Shown: positions 25,595 to 34,243, counted from the first letter of the stretch. The stretch is DNA of 64,000 bases from Collinsella tanakaei YIT 12063 (GCF_000225705.1 NZ_JH126470.1:62001-126000); one strand, 5' to 3'. Translations and numbers: made by a program. Notes: generated from the sequence alone by a model not told the origin.

Positions 25595-26032
25595 ATGCCG
25601 CTGCCCGTAGTTGCCATCGTTTTGCCCTTGGTCCTGTTTGGGATCATGGCCGTTGTGCTGTTTGTGGCATATCGCCGGGCGGCGCGTGCGATCGATGAGC
25701 TGTCGTTGCCAGTGGTTGTCCGCTGCGGCGCATGCGGTGTGGAGTTTAGGATCACGACGGCCGAGCTGCGCGGCGCCAAGATGACCAAGTCGGTCTCACG
25801 AACAAGCACGCGCGTCCACGGCCCCGCGCTGGTCACGCGTAAGAGCTACTCACGGTACCAGAAGCGCCTGACGTGTCCCGCATGCGGGGAGCACGGCTGG
25901 TGCGAGGTGCTCAACATAGGCCAGTTGCAGGCAGCGTCTACGCGCGTGGCGATAAAGTATCTTGGCGGCGCTCTCGTCCTTCTAATTTTGCTGGGCTTTG
26001 TCTTGAACGCGCTGTCCAACGCGATTCTATAG
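25595..26032 (+). CDS. membrane protein with a four-Cys zinc ribbon
   Basis: A 145-residue protein: an N-terminal membrane segment (VVAIVLPLVLFGIMAVVLFV), a cytoplasmic or external zinc ribbon formed by RCGACGVEF (about residue 44) and TCPACGEHGWC (about 95), and a C-terminal membrane segment (GGALVLLILLGFVLNAL). The two CxxC pairs about 50 residues apart would bind one metal ion. The ATG at 25595 follows GGAGCTCCC; the frame opens earlier at 25565 without a site. Family unknown. It sits between an IS110-like remnant and a short decayed ybaK fragment. Confidence 0.7.
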   Translation: MPLPVVAIVLPLVLFGIMAVVLFVAYRRAARAIDELSLPVVVRCGACGVEFRITTAELRGAKMTKSVSRTSTRVHGPALVTRKSYSRYQKRLTCPACGEHGWCEVLNIGQLQAASTRVAIKYLGGALVLLILLGFVLNALSNAIL

Positions 26033-26035
26033 CGC

Positions 26036-26110
26036 GCAAAGGGCAAGATGGTCCCGGGCGATTGCGTGGAAGAGCTGGTCGACTGCGCTCCCGACGGCGT
26101 GCGCCCCCTG
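26036..26110 (+). pseudogene. short decayed copy of part of the ybaK-type gene
   Basis: GCAAAGGGCAAGATGGTCCC... codes AKGKMVPGDCVEELVDCAPDG, closely similar to IKAKMVPADRVEELVGHAPGG in the intact gene (about 21096-21165). The similarity covers about 75 bases and stops abruptly. It starts four bases after the stop of the zinc-ribbon gene. It is a remnant of a second copy. Confidence 0.7.
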
Positions 26111-26144
26111 ATGCGGCGTGCGGCCGGACGTGCTCTGCCGTAGG

Positions 26145-27341
26145 TTACTCCACCCTAAACTCCACGCGGTCCAGGTTCTTCACGTCCAGGCGGATGAGTT
26201 CCTCCGCCATGGTCCGGTCCTCGCTATCGAGCTCCTCGTCCGTGAAAACGCGCGCTACCAGCTCTTCGTCCATAGAAGAGCCGTCAGAAGCGGGCTCGGC
26301 TTGCAGACCAACGGTGTACTCCTTGAAACCGGGGCAGACCACGGCGAGCTCGCGCGCGGTCTCGGCGGCGCCGTAGGAATCGGGCGTGGGGTCGTCTGCC
26401 GCCCTCACCATGTTCGACGTGAGGATGATGCAGGGGATGGCGAAGATGGCGGTGCCAATGAGGATGCGCCACCGTACGGTGTGGGCACGCGAGCGCGCAT
26501 CGGCGTCTTCCTGCGCGGTTACCACCCCATCGTCGTTGAGGTCGCGTTTAAGCGGGGTGCCCAGCAGCAACAGGACGAGCATGGCGGAAAGCGCGATAAA
26601 GACCACGTTGATGCCGAACTCGTACAGCGCGCTCAGCGAGAGCCCCAGGTTCATGGCGGCGATGCCGTAGCCCGCGGCGCACAGCGGCGGCATCAGCGCG
26701 GTAGCCACGGCGACGCCCGAGATGAGCGTGGCGGGCTCCTGGTCGCGCGAGTTGCCCAGGCCTCCTGCAAAACCGCCTACCAGCGCCAGGATGAGGTCCC
26801 ATACCGTGGGGCTCGAGTTGTCCGCCATGGCCTGCGTCATGCCGGCGACGGGGGAGAGATTGAAGTAGAGCGTCGAGGTGATGAGGCAGAAAACCATCTG
26901 GACGATGAGCCCCGCCGCGGCGTCGCGCGCCAGGGTGCGGTCAAGCGTCGCCGCGGCGTACGCGATGGCGAGCACCGATCCCATGAGGGGGCAGATGAGC
27001 ATGGCGCCCACGATGGCGATGTCCGAGTTGGTATCCAGGCCAATGCACGCGATAACCATGGCGACGATGAGGATGCACAGGTGGTTGCCGTTGAGTCGCG
27101 CCCCGTTGACAAAGCGTTTGCGGATCACATGGTAGGGCGCGCGTCCCTCGCGAATATTGAAGGTGTGCTTGAAAAAGGTGGCGACGCTGCGCCAAATCCG
27201 TTGCAGCGCGGGTCTTTCGCCATGGCGCCGGCGATGGCGGTCGATGTATTTTTGCAGGTCTATGGCGGCGGAACGGCCTGCGCGCTCGCCGTGATGGTCT
27301 TCGCGCCGATTGTTGTGCTGGCTGCTGCGTTGGTCCGCCAT
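26145..27341 (-). CDS. DUF389 membrane protein
   Basis: A 398-residue protein with about six membrane segments in its middle (for example HLCILIVAMVIACIGLDTNS and AIVGAMLICPLMGSVLAIAY). The sequence IVGAMLICPLMGSVLA and ATLISGVAVATALMPPLCAAG are the hallmarks of the DUF389 family. A basic His/Arg-rich head of about 50 residues and a soluble acidic tail of about 100 residues (ending DVKNLDRVEFRVE) flank it. I chose ATG 27341, five bases after GGTGG, over the GTG at 27350. Function unknown; transport is a guess. It is a single-gene unit, divergent from nifU. Confidence 0.85.
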   Translation of the reverse strand: MADQRSSQHNNRREDHHGERAGRSAAIDLQKYIDRHRRRHGERPALQRIWRSVATFFKHTFNIREGRAPYHVIRKRFVNGARLNGNHLCILIVAMVIACIGLDTNSDIAIVGAMLICPLMGSVLAIAYAAATLDRTLARDAAAGLIVQMVFCLITSTLYFNLSPVAGMTQAMADNSSPTVWDLILALVGGFAGGLGNSRDQEPATLISGVAVATALMPPLCAAGYGIAAMNLGLSLSALYEFGINVVFIALSAMLVLLLLGTPLKRDLNDDGVVTAQEDADARSRAHTVRWRILIGTAIFAIPCIILTSNMVRAADDPTPDSYGAAETARELAVVCPGFKEYTVGLQAEPASDGSSMDEELVARVFTDEELDSEDRTMAEELIRLDVKNLDRVEFRVE

Positions 27342-27485
27342 AGTGTCCACCTGCCGTGTTGGTAGTCCTCGTCCCCATCATCACGATCGCCGCAACCGCC
27401 GCGGGGCGGGGGCATCTCAACGCATTCTTGCCCCTTGCGCCGCACCTGTCAACGCACCGGGCACATACGCCTTGCGCCAACATGG

Positions 27486-27491
27486 TATAGT
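27486..27491 (+). promoter_or_regulatory. extended -10 box before the NifU-like gene
   Basis: TGGTATAGT fits an extended -10 element (TGn then TATAGT), 89 bases before the start. No matching -35 is needed or seen. Confidence 0.5.
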
Positions 27492-27579
27492 GTACGTTTG
27501 CGCGGGTACATCCCGTGGAAGCCAATATGAGACGCGTGCGCCACCTTATTCGACGCGCGCTCGTTGAAAGGACTGCCCC

Positions 27580-27855
27580 ATGGCAGTAAATGAACAGCTT
27601 TTGCTTGAAGTTCTTGAGCAGATCCGCCCCAACCTGCAAGCTGACGGCGGCGACATGGCCTACGTGGGCGTGGACGATGACGGCGTTGTTTCCCTTGAGC
27701 TGCAGGGCGCCTGCGCCGGCTGCCCCATGAGCCAGCTGACGCTCTCCATGGGCGTGGAGCGCATCCTCAAGGAGCACGTCCCCGGCGTGACCCGCGTTGA
27801 GGCCGTCAACAACGGTCCCGCTGCAGATATGTACGACGAGTACGCGCCGTTCTAG
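27580..27855 (+). CDS. NifU-like iron-sulfur scaffold protein
   Basis: A 91-residue protein that is only the C-terminal NifU (Nfu) domain: EQIRPNLQADGGDMAYVGVD, then GACAGCPMSQLTLSMGVERI, with the CxxC pair that binds a [4Fe-4S] cluster between two subunits. It delivers clusters to target proteins. The ATG at 27580 follows AAAGGACTGCCCC. An extended -10 precedes it. The next gene is dcd, 60 bases downstream in the same direction, perhaps in one transcript. No suf or isc genes are in the window. Confidence 0.92.
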   Translation: MAVNEQLLLEVLEQIRPNLQADGGDMAYVGVDDDGVVSLELQGACAGCPMSQLTLSMGVERILKEHVPGVTRVEAVNNGPAADMYDEYAPF

Positions 27856-27915
27856 GCGATTGCCGTTTCAAAGCGTTTTGCCCCGTGCCGCGCGCGGGGT
27901 TGATGGAGGTCCGCA

Positions 27916-28491
27916 ATGGTTCTCTCTGACCACGACATCAAGATCGAGATCGAGAAGGGGCGCATCGTCCTCGACCCGTTCTGCGCCGAGCTGATCCAGC
28001 CCGCTTCGATCGACGTGCGCCTTGGCAATGATTTCCGCGTGTTCCGCAACTCCGACCACGTGGCGATCGACCCCGAGCTGCACCAGCCCGATCTTACCGA
28101 GCAGATCATTGTTTCCGACGGGGACGCCTTTGTGCTGCACCCCGGTCAGTTTGTTTTGGGCACTACGCTGGAGCGCATCTGCGTTCCGGATGACGTGCTG
28201 GGCAAGCTTGAGGGCAAGAGCTCTTTGGGTCGCCTGGGCCTGATGATCCACTCCACCGCCGGCTACATCGATCCGGGCTGGAACGGCCAGATCACGCTGG
28301 AGCTTTCCAACGTGGCGAACCTGCCCATCCTGCTTCGCCCCGGCATGCGCATCGGCCAGATCAGCTTCGAGCGCATGAGCTCCCCGGTCGATGTGCCCTA
28401 CGGCGCCCCCGGCTTGGGCAGCCATTACCAGGGTCAGGTGGGAGCCACCGCAGGCAGCCCGCTCACCAGGCCCGGAGTCGCCCGTGGCTAG
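27916..28491 (+). CDS. dcd: dCTP deaminase, probably bifunctional with dUTPase
   Basis: A 191-residue member of the dUTPase fold family. It deaminates dCTP to dUTP and, in the actinobacterial type, also hydrolyses dUTP to dUMP. Seen: GKLEGKSSLGRLGLMIHSTA then GYIDPGWNGQITLELSN with the catalytic Glu, and the C-terminal SHYQGQVGAT. In the one-activity enzymes of E. coli the middle motif reads HVTAHRIDPGW; the HSTAGYIDPG form here is that of M. tuberculosis and Methanocaldococcus bifunctional enzymes (family knowledge). The ATG at 27916 follows GGAGGTCCGCA. The last eight bases overlap the start of the Cys-rich gene. Confidence 0.95.
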   Translation: MVLSDHDIKIEIEKGRIVLDPFCAELIQPASIDVRLGNDFRVFRNSDHVAIDPELHQPDLTEQIIVSDGDAFVLHPGQFVLGTTLERICVPDDVLGKLEGKSSLGRLGLMIHSTAGYIDPGWNGQITLELSNVANLPILLRPGMRIGQISFERMSSPVDVPYGAPGLGSHYQGQVGATAGSPLTRPGVARG

Positions 28492-28885
28492 CGAGATCCC
28501 CGCGCCCCAGTCGCCCATGCCGGCGCGGGGCGCGTCTTGTATGCCGGCACCGGGCGGCGCGCCCATGCCCGGCGACCGCGACGTGGCGGTCGAGGATCCT
28601 CGCGGCGAGGACGGTGTGGTGCGCTGCTGGGAAGTGCGCGGCTGTGCCGGCCTGTACGGTTTTTCCGGCTTTATGCAGGACGAGTGCCCGCACAATGAAA
28701 AGGACCGCTATATGCCGTGCCCCGCAACCTGCGCCTTTACGCGCTGCCAGCGCCCGTGGCACAAAGACGCGGTCACGCTGGAGGACCTTACCGATCCAAC
28801 CGTGGATCGCATGGCCACCATTAAGGAGCAGTGCCGCCACTGCCTGCACTTCATTAAAAACGGTCCGCGGGCATCTGCCCGCTAG
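28484..28885 (+). CDS. Cys-rich protein of unknown function
   Basis: A 133-residue protein from a GTG at 28484 that overlaps the end of dcd by eight bases, with GGAG seven bases before it. The first 40 residues are Pro/Ala/Gly-rich and probably disordered. The rest has at least nine cysteines: CWEVRGC, DECPHN, MPCPATCAFTRC, and QCRHCLHF, with several His nearby. This could bind zinc or an iron-sulfur cluster. The overlap suggests that it is made together with Dcd. No family is recognised with confidence. Confidence 0.75.
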   Translation: MASEIPAPQSPMPARGASCMPAPGGAPMPGDRDVAVEDPRGEDGVVRCWEVRGCAGLYGFSGFMQDECPHNEKDRYMPCPATCAFTRCQRPWHKDAVTLEDLTDPTVDRMATIKEQCRHCLHFIKNGPRASAR

Positions 28886-28938
28886 CGTGCCGGCGCCCGT
28901 TCCCGCGCGGGGCGACCTATAAGAGAAAGGGAGCCATT

Positions 28939-29763
28939 TTGCTCAACGACCTCTATCACATGCTCGATCCCATCGCGTTTTCAGCGGGCCCCATCACCAT
29001 CTACTGGTACGGCATCGCCTACGTGGTGGGCTCCATTCTCGCCGGTTTCGTTATGTATCGCGTGCAGCGCCGCTGGAACATGGGCCTCACCGTGGATGAT
29101 GTCTGGATGCTGGTAACGGGTGCGGTCTTTGGCCTCATCATTGGCGGCAGGCTGTTCTACGTCATCTTTTACGGCGACGGGTACTACTTCACCCACCCGC
29201 TTGAGATCTTCGCGACCAACCAGGGCGGCATGAGCTTCCACGGGGGCTTGGTAGGGGGCTTGGTAGGGGGCTACATCGTGTGCCGCATGCTCAAGTTGTC
29301 TGCCTGGACCATTGCCGACCTCGCCATCATAGGCGTGCCGCTGGCGCTGGCGCTGGGCCGCTGCGCCAACTTTGTGAACGGAGAGCTGTGGGGCAAGCCC
29401 ACGGACCTGCCTTGGGGCGTGGTCTTTGGCGGGTCGGCCGGCGAGATCCCCCGTCATCCCTCCCAGCTTTACGAGGCGTTTCTAGAGGGCATCGTCCTTT
29501 TTGTGATCCTGTACTCCATGAGCCGTAAGAAGAAGCTGCCGCCACAGGGCGCCTTTATAGGCACGTTTGTGCTGGGCTATGGTGTTGTCCGCTTCCTTAT
29601 CGAGTTCGTTCGCGTGCCCGATGCGCAGCTGGGCTATCTCTTTGGCGGCTTCATCACCATGGGCCAGCTGCTGAGCCTGCCCTTGATTGTGATCGGTGCC
29701 GCCTTGTTGTTCTATGCATACAAGGCTTCTCGTCCACAGCATGCGTTTTTGGACGAGGACTAG
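28939..29763 (+). CDS. lgt: prolipoprotein diacylglyceryl transferase
   Basis: A 274-residue seven-helix membrane enzyme that transfers diacylglyceryl from phosphatidylglycerol to the lipobox cysteine of prolipoproteins. Seen: the signature LGRCANFVNGELWG (about residue 137-150) and MSFHGGLVGG with the His of the active site. The start is TTG at 28939, seven bases after AAAGGGAG. A run of repeated GGGGGCTTGGTAG codes GLVGGLVGG. Lipoproteins in this window that would be its substrates are MetQ and the binding protein at 30758. Confidence 0.96.
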   Translation: MLNDLYHMLDPIAFSAGPITIYWYGIAYVVGSILAGFVMYRVQRRWNMGLTVDDVWMLVTGAVFGLIIGGRLFYVIFYGDGYYFTHPLEIFATNQGGMSFHGGLVGGLVGGYIVCRMLKLSAWTIADLAIIGVPLALALGRCANFVNGELWGKPTDLPWGVVFGGSAGEIPRHPSQLYEAFLEGIVLFVILYSMSRKKKLPPQGAFIGTFVLGYGVVRFLIEFVRVPDAQLGYLFGGFITMGQLLSLPLIVIGAALLFYAYKASRPQHAFLDED

Positions 29764-29798
29764 CGGGCAGCGGGGCAAGCGAGCAAGTGGAAAGGCCT

Positions 29799-30560
29799 AT
29801 GAGGAAAAAGACGTTTTGTAGCGCCCTCGCACACGCGGGGGCGTATTTGGTTTCGATTGCCGTGCTGCTGGGGCTGTGGCACCTGGCTGCCGTGGTGATT
29901 TCAAGTCCGGCGCTACCAACCCCGGGGGCGACGGTGGCGGTGTTTCGCGAATATGTTCCCGATCTGGCCCCCGCGTTTGCGGTGAGTCTGTATAGAGTGC
30001 TCGCGTCGCTTGGCATCGCGTCGGTGCTGGCGGTGCCCGCGGGCTTGGCTCTGGGGAGATCACCGCGCCTCGATGCGGCGGTGTCTCCGGCGCTGCACGT
30101 GCTGTACCCCATTCCCAAGGTGGTCTTGCTGCCGGTGTTCTTGGTGCTGTTGGGGCTGGGCGATGCAGCCAAGATCGCCCTGATGTCCGTCACGGTGTTC
30201 TTCCAGGTGCTGGTGAGCGTGCGAGACGCCGCGGCGTGCGTTCCGCGCGAGTCGATCCTGGCGGCGCGGAGCCTGGGTGCCGGCCGCGTGGTGACCTGCC
30301 TTCACGTGGTGGTTCCGGCGGTGCTGCCCGAGCTGCTCACGGCGCTTCGCGTTGGCTCTGGTACCGCGGTGGCGATTCTCTTTTTGGCCGAGTCCATCGC
30401 TGGTTCGACTGGATTGGGCTATTTCATTGTGGATGCATGGTCGATGGTGGACTACCCGCGGATGTTTGCCGGCATGATTGGCATGGCGGTGCTGGGCGTG
30501 GGAATCTACGAGGTGCTTGCCCTGGTGGAACGCCTGCTCACTCCATGGCGGCGCGCCTAG
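29799..30560 (+). CDS. ABC transporter permease (SsuC/TauC/NrtB type)
   Basis: A 253-residue permease with about six membrane segments. Seen: the ATPase-contact motif with E-A-A-like spacing (ESILAARSLGAGRVVTCLHVVVPAVLPELL, residues about 150-175), and SGTAVAILFLAESIAGSTGLGYFI, typical of aliphatic sulfonate, taurine or nitrate type permeases. The ATG at 29799 follows GGAAAGGCCT. The only likely partner in sight is the lipoprotein binding protein gene converging on it from the other strand. No ATPase gene lies near. Confidence 0.87.
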   Translation: MRKKTFCSALAHAGAYLVSIAVLLGLWHLAAVVISSPALPTPGATVAVFREYVPDLAPAFAVSLYRVLASLGIASVLAVPAGLALGRSPRLDAAVSPALHVLYPIPKVVLLPVFLVLLGLGDAAKIALMSVTVFFQVLVSVRDAAACVPRESILAARSLGAGRVVTCLHVVVPAVLPELLTALRVGSGTAVAILFLAESIAGSTGLGYFIVDAWSMVDYPRMFAGMIGMAVLGVGIYEVLALVERLLTPWRRA

Positions 30561-30605
30561 CGCGTGTCGCGCGGTTATGCGCGGGCGGCCTCTGCTTAAG
30601 GCCGT

Positions 30606-30629
30606 GGGGTTGCTGAAAAGCCCCCTTTT
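30606..30629 (+). terminator. probable terminator of the permease gene
   Basis: GGGG and GCT pair with AGC and CCCC around a GAAA loop with a two-base bulge, followed by TTTT. Confidence 0.5.
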
Positions 30630-30680
30630 GTCGCCTTGATGACCGCAGCAAGGCAGCGGGTATTTCCCGAGGCGGGCAAA

Positions 30681-30721
30681 TGGACGTTTATTACTGGGGT
30701 TAGCCATCGGTAAAACGTCCA
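30681..30721. repeat. 9-bp inverted repeat between convergent genes
   Basis: TGGACGTTT (30681-30689) and AAACGTCCA (30713-30721), 23 bases apart, lie between the permease and the binding-protein genes. It may act as a terminator for the minus strand, without a T-run. Confidence 0.4.
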
Positions 30722-30757
30722 AATGTCCGTCTCAAGGGATGGGTGCCTGGCGGCAGG

Positions 30758-31792
30758 CTACTTTACCGGTCCAAATTCGCCGGTCTGCTCGTCAAAGAAC
30801 AGGGCGTTTTTAAGGTAGCCGCGCGCGAGCATCCAATCCAGCTGCGGCTGGATCATGTCGCAGGTGGGCTTGGCGCTCGCGGGGTACTCCGCGATGGGGT
30901 AGGTCTTCTTGAGGGGGTCGGCCAGGTTGGTCTTCTCAATAAGCAGGTCGCGGTAGCTCTCCGGGTCGCTATTGATGGCCTGGGCGGCAAGGTCCCAGCC
31001 GCGGGCCACGTCGGCCACGGCATCGCGGCCGCCCTCCTCGTCCTCAAACGCCTCGCGGACCACCACAACGGACTGGGAGAGGTTTTGGCCGTCGGAGTCC
31101 TGGGCGTCGTTCATGATAACGGTGCACCCGTTGATCTTGCCCAGTTCCAAAAGGCTGTTGGGCAGCGCCGCGGCGTCCACCTTGCCAGATGTCATCATCT
31201 CAAAGCGAACGGGCATCTTCTTGATTTCCTCTTTGGTGAAGTCGCCCTCGCCAATGCCCTGGATTTCCAGGAGCTTGTCCATCACGTACTCGGGCACGGT
31301 ATTTGAGCCCACGCCAATGGAGGCGCCGCGCAGCTGATCGGCGGTCTTGATGGCGGAGTCCGGACCTACCATGATGCCGAAGATGCCCTGTTGGGGCGTG
31401 GCGCCAAGGGCGATCCAGCGCATGCGCACCGGCGTGCCGCCCGCGGTGAGCGAGGCGGAGACCTGCGGGTCGGTCATGGCCATGTCGATTTCACCGGCGG
31501 TCACGGCGGCGGAAAGCTCCTGAGCGCTTTGGAACTCGGTGACCTCCACGTTGACGCTTGCGGGGAACATCTGCTCCTTCGCGGCAACCCAGCCGGGAAG
31601 GAAGTCCTCGGTCATCATGGTGCCCATGCGCACGGTCCGCGCGTTGGCCCCGGTGCCCGCGCCGGAGCCCGCGGCAGATCCCGATACGGCTCCCTTATTG
31701 GTGCATCCTGCGAGCATCATGGCTCCCAGGGCGCCGGCGCCGGCAAGAAAGCCGCGGCGCGTGGGGCAGGGTTTGGTGGGTTGTACGGTCAT
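30758..31792 (-). CDS. ABC transporter substrate-binding lipoprotein (SsuA/TauA/NMT1 type)
   Basis: A 344-residue secreted lipoprotein: an Arg pair and FLAGAGALGAMMLAGC put the lipobox Cys at residue 30, with the arginine pair at 12-13 suggesting Tat or Sec export. A Gly/Ser/Ala linker follows, then a periplasmic-binding fold with FQSAQELSAAVTAGEIDMAM then LRGASIGVGSNTVPEYVMD and later DSPES-like loops, of the kind that binds aliphatic sulfonates, taurine, nitrate or pyrimidine precursors. The ligand cannot be told. It is transcribed toward the permease gene. The ATG at 31792 follows GGAGGCGATCGCT. The lgt gene is close by. Confidence 0.9.
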   Translation of the reverse strand: MTVQPTKPCPTRRGFLAGAGALGAMMLAGCTNKGAVSGSAAGSGAGTGANARTVRMGTMMTEDFLPGWVAAKEQMFPASVNVEVTEFQSAQELSAAVTAGEIDMAMTDPQVSASLTAGGTPVRMRWIALGATPQQGIFGIMVGPDSAIKTADQLRGASIGVGSNTVPEYVMDKLLEIQGIGEGDFTKEEIKKMPVRFEMMTSGKVDAAALPNSLLELGKINGCTVIMNDAQDSDGQNLSQSVVVVREAFEDEEGGRDAVADVARGWDLAAQAINSDPESYRDLLIEKTNLADPLKKTYPIAEYPASAKPTCDMIQPQLDWMLARGYLKNALFFDEQTGEFGPVK

Positions 31793-32065
31793 AGCGATCG
31801 CCTCCTGTGTCGTGGTTGCGTATCACTCTCGCGCCAGTCGATGTATATGTCGCTTGCGCGTCGAGCATGGGCAGTATAGATGCCGCCGCAAGTCCGTTTG
31901 TGAGCTTTCGTTACAATGAACCATTGGTTTTTTGCAACGGGCTCGCTTGGTCGAGTTTTTGGACGAGTTCTGGCGGAGCGTCTTAGCGCGCAGGCGGTGC
32001 CCTTGGGTTTTGCGCGGGCCCCTGCGTGCGACGCCGCGGGGCGACCGCGTGCGGTAGGGGGCCAT

Positions 32066-34243
32066 ATGGCGCAAGAGAGTATAACGAATGTGGACGACGA
32101 TAGCGCCTTGGCGCCCATGAAATCCGCGGGCCCCGGCAACCTGGCGGGGGAGTCCGCGCCTGCGCCTGCCCCTGTTTCGCCCGCTGCGGGAACGGCCCGC
32201 AAAGACGCCATCCGCCTGCTGTGGTTCAGGCACTATCCCCTGTGGCAAAGCGCGATCGCCTTCTTGCTGGGCTTGCTCGCGACGGCGGCGCTCTCCATCG
32301 ACCTTGCACCCGTGTCCTATAAAACAATCACCAAGCTCGACCCCACTGCCACCGGTGCGCTTTACATCTGCTATGAGGTGCTTCTTTCCTTTGCTGGGCA
32401 CAGCGACGCGATCGTGCTGTTGGCGCTGGCCCTGCTGTTGGTGCTCCCTATACGCTACGTACTGTTTGGAAAGGGCGATTCGCTTAGGCCATCGGTTGTG
32501 CTTCCGGCGGCGGCGTTTGCCCTGTGCACGGTCTTTGGTATGAGCTATGACCTCACGGATAGCGCCGCGCTGGTGGCGGGCGGCATCTCGCAGGCGATCA
32601 AGGCCGTCATCATGGGAGCCGGCTGCGCAGTGCTGGGGCATACGGGCTTCTACTTGTTCTACGACTGCCTGGATTGGTTGGGTACCCAGCGCCCGGCGTT
32701 TAGCGAGTCGCGCTTTGGCGTTGCCTGGCGCGCGGCGCACGCCGCACTGGATCGCCGGCCGTTCCTCGTTCCGTTGGCGCTCATCGCGCTGGCGTGGTCG
32801 CCCTCCTTTATCGCGGCGATGCCGGGCATTTTTATGGGGGATACCGGCGCCCAGATTCGGCAGTGGTTCAATCTGCCTAACGGCACCAGCGACTACCTTA
32901 ACCTCATCAATCCCAACGTGCTGCTCAACGGCCACCACCCGGTGGCGCACACGGCGCTGGTTGGCGGCTGCGTGCAGCTAGGCATGCAGGTTTTTGGGGA
33001 CGAGAACGCGGGCCTGCTTATCTACACCGCCTTGCAGTTCTTCATCACGGCGGCGACGGTCGCCTACCTGGTGTGCTCGCTGCGTCGGTTTGGCTGCGGG
33101 CTTGCGCCCCGCGCGGCGTCGCTGCTGTTTTTTGCGCTCATGCCCCTGTTCTCAAATTATGCGGTGCTCATCACCAAAGACGTCCTCTTTGCGGACGCTT
33201 TGGCGGTGCTGGTGGTGCAGACGGCGTCGCTGCTGGCTGCGGGAACAGGTCATGGCGTGACCATGTGCCCCCGCGACTGGGCGCTACTGGTCATCTCTTC
33301 GATCGGGTGTACGTTTTTGCGCAACGGAGGCTTGGTGTTTCCACTGGCCGCGTGTGGGCTGGCCGCCATATTCGCAGCACGGGGCGCGCGGGTGCCGCGC
33401 CGCCGTTGGGTCGCCATCGTTGGGGTAGCGGCGCTTGTCCTTGTCCTCAACATGGCCTTTGCGCGTGTGGTCATGCCGGCGCTCGACATCACCCCGGGTA
33501 GCCGCCGCGAGATGCTCTCCATCCCATTTCAGCAGACCGCGCGGTTTGTGCAGAAGCACGATGCCGCCAACGCCGGCATCGAGGGCGGCGTCGACGATGG
33601 GTTGGTGAGCGAGGAGGAGCGTCGGGTAATCGACCGCGTGCTGGGGTACGACACCCTGGCCTCGCGCTACGACCCCGACAAATCGGATGCGGTCAAGAAC
33701 GGCTTCAACGAGGATGCGACCACGCAGGACCTAGCGGCGTATTTTGCGGTGTGGGCCAAGATGTTCCTACGCGATCCAGAGAGCTACATCTCTGCGGTGG
33801 TGAACAACTATTACGGCTACTTTTATCCCAGCGAGCGCGACGTATGGTTCTACAGCACAATCGAGGGCGCCAAGATTATGGCAAGGGAAGAGAACCGCGC
33901 CTACTTTGATTTTCACCCGGTTGAAAACTCGCTGGTAGAAGCCTGCGGGCATGCGGTGAACCTGTACCGCGTGGCAATACAGCGCGTGCCGTTGGTGTCG
34001 CTTACCATGAGCTCGGCATCGTATACGTGGTTGCTTATCGCCGTGGGCGTCTACCTGCTGAGAAGCGGACAGTGGCGTTCGCTGGCGATGATGGTGCCGT
34101 TGTTTGGCGTGCTGGCGGTCTGCCTCGTTGGCCCGTGCAATGGCTCCACCTACATGCGCTATCTCTATCCAGCCATCCTGTCTCTGCCCTTCGCCTTGTC
34201 CGTGGCGCTTGCCTGGCCGCGGCGTCTGTGGCGAGCAAGGTAG
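32066..34243 (+). CDS. large polytopic membrane protein (DUF6020-like)
   Basis: A 725-residue protein from the ATG 32066 (after GTAGGGGGCCAT; the frame opens earlier at 31916 without a site). The first 60 residues are disordered and Ala/Pro-rich. About 12 to 14 membrane segments follow, for example LWQSAIAFLLGLLATAALSI. A large loop with GDTGAQIRQWF and NGHHPVAHTALVGG, and later an external part (about residues 480-640) with YYGYFYPSERDVWFYS, resemble lipid-linked-sugar glycosyltransferases of the GT-C class as in DUF6020 proteins. Its role in cell-wall or glycan assembly is inferred only. It stands alone. Confidence 0.75.
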   Translation: MAQESITNVDDDSALAPMKSAGPGNLAGESAPAPAPVSPAAGTARKDAIRLLWFRHYPLWQSAIAFLLGLLATAALSIDLAPVSYKTITKLDPTATGALYICYEVLLSFAGHSDAIVLLALALLLVLPIRYVLFGKGDSLRPSVVLPAAAFALCTVFGMSYDLTDSAALVAGGISQAIKAVIMGAGCAVLGHTGFYLFYDCLDWLGTQRPAFSESRFGVAWRAAHAALDRRPFLVPLALIALAWSPSFIAAMPGIFMGDTGAQIRQWFNLPNGTSDYLNLINPNVLLNGHHPVAHTALVGGCVQLGMQVFGDENAGLLIYTALQFFITAATVAYLVCSLRRFGCGLAPRAASLLFFALMPLFSNYAVLITKDVLFADALAVLVVQTASLLAAGTGHGVTMCPRDWALLVISSIGCTFLRNGGLVFPLAACGLAAIFAARGARVPRRRWVAIVGVAALVLVLNMAFARVVMPALDITPGSRREMLSIPFQQTARFVQKHDAANAGIEGGVDDGLVSEEERRVIDRVLGYDTLASRYDPDKSDAVKNGFNEDATTQDLAAYFAVWAKMFLRDPESYISAVVNNYYGYFYPSERDVWFYSTIEGAKIMAREENRAYFDFHPVENSLVEACGHAVNLYRVAIQRVPLVSLTMSSASYTWLLIAVGVYLLRSGQWRSLAMMVPLFGVLAVCLVGPCNGSTYMRYLYPAILSLPFALSVALAWPRRLWRAR

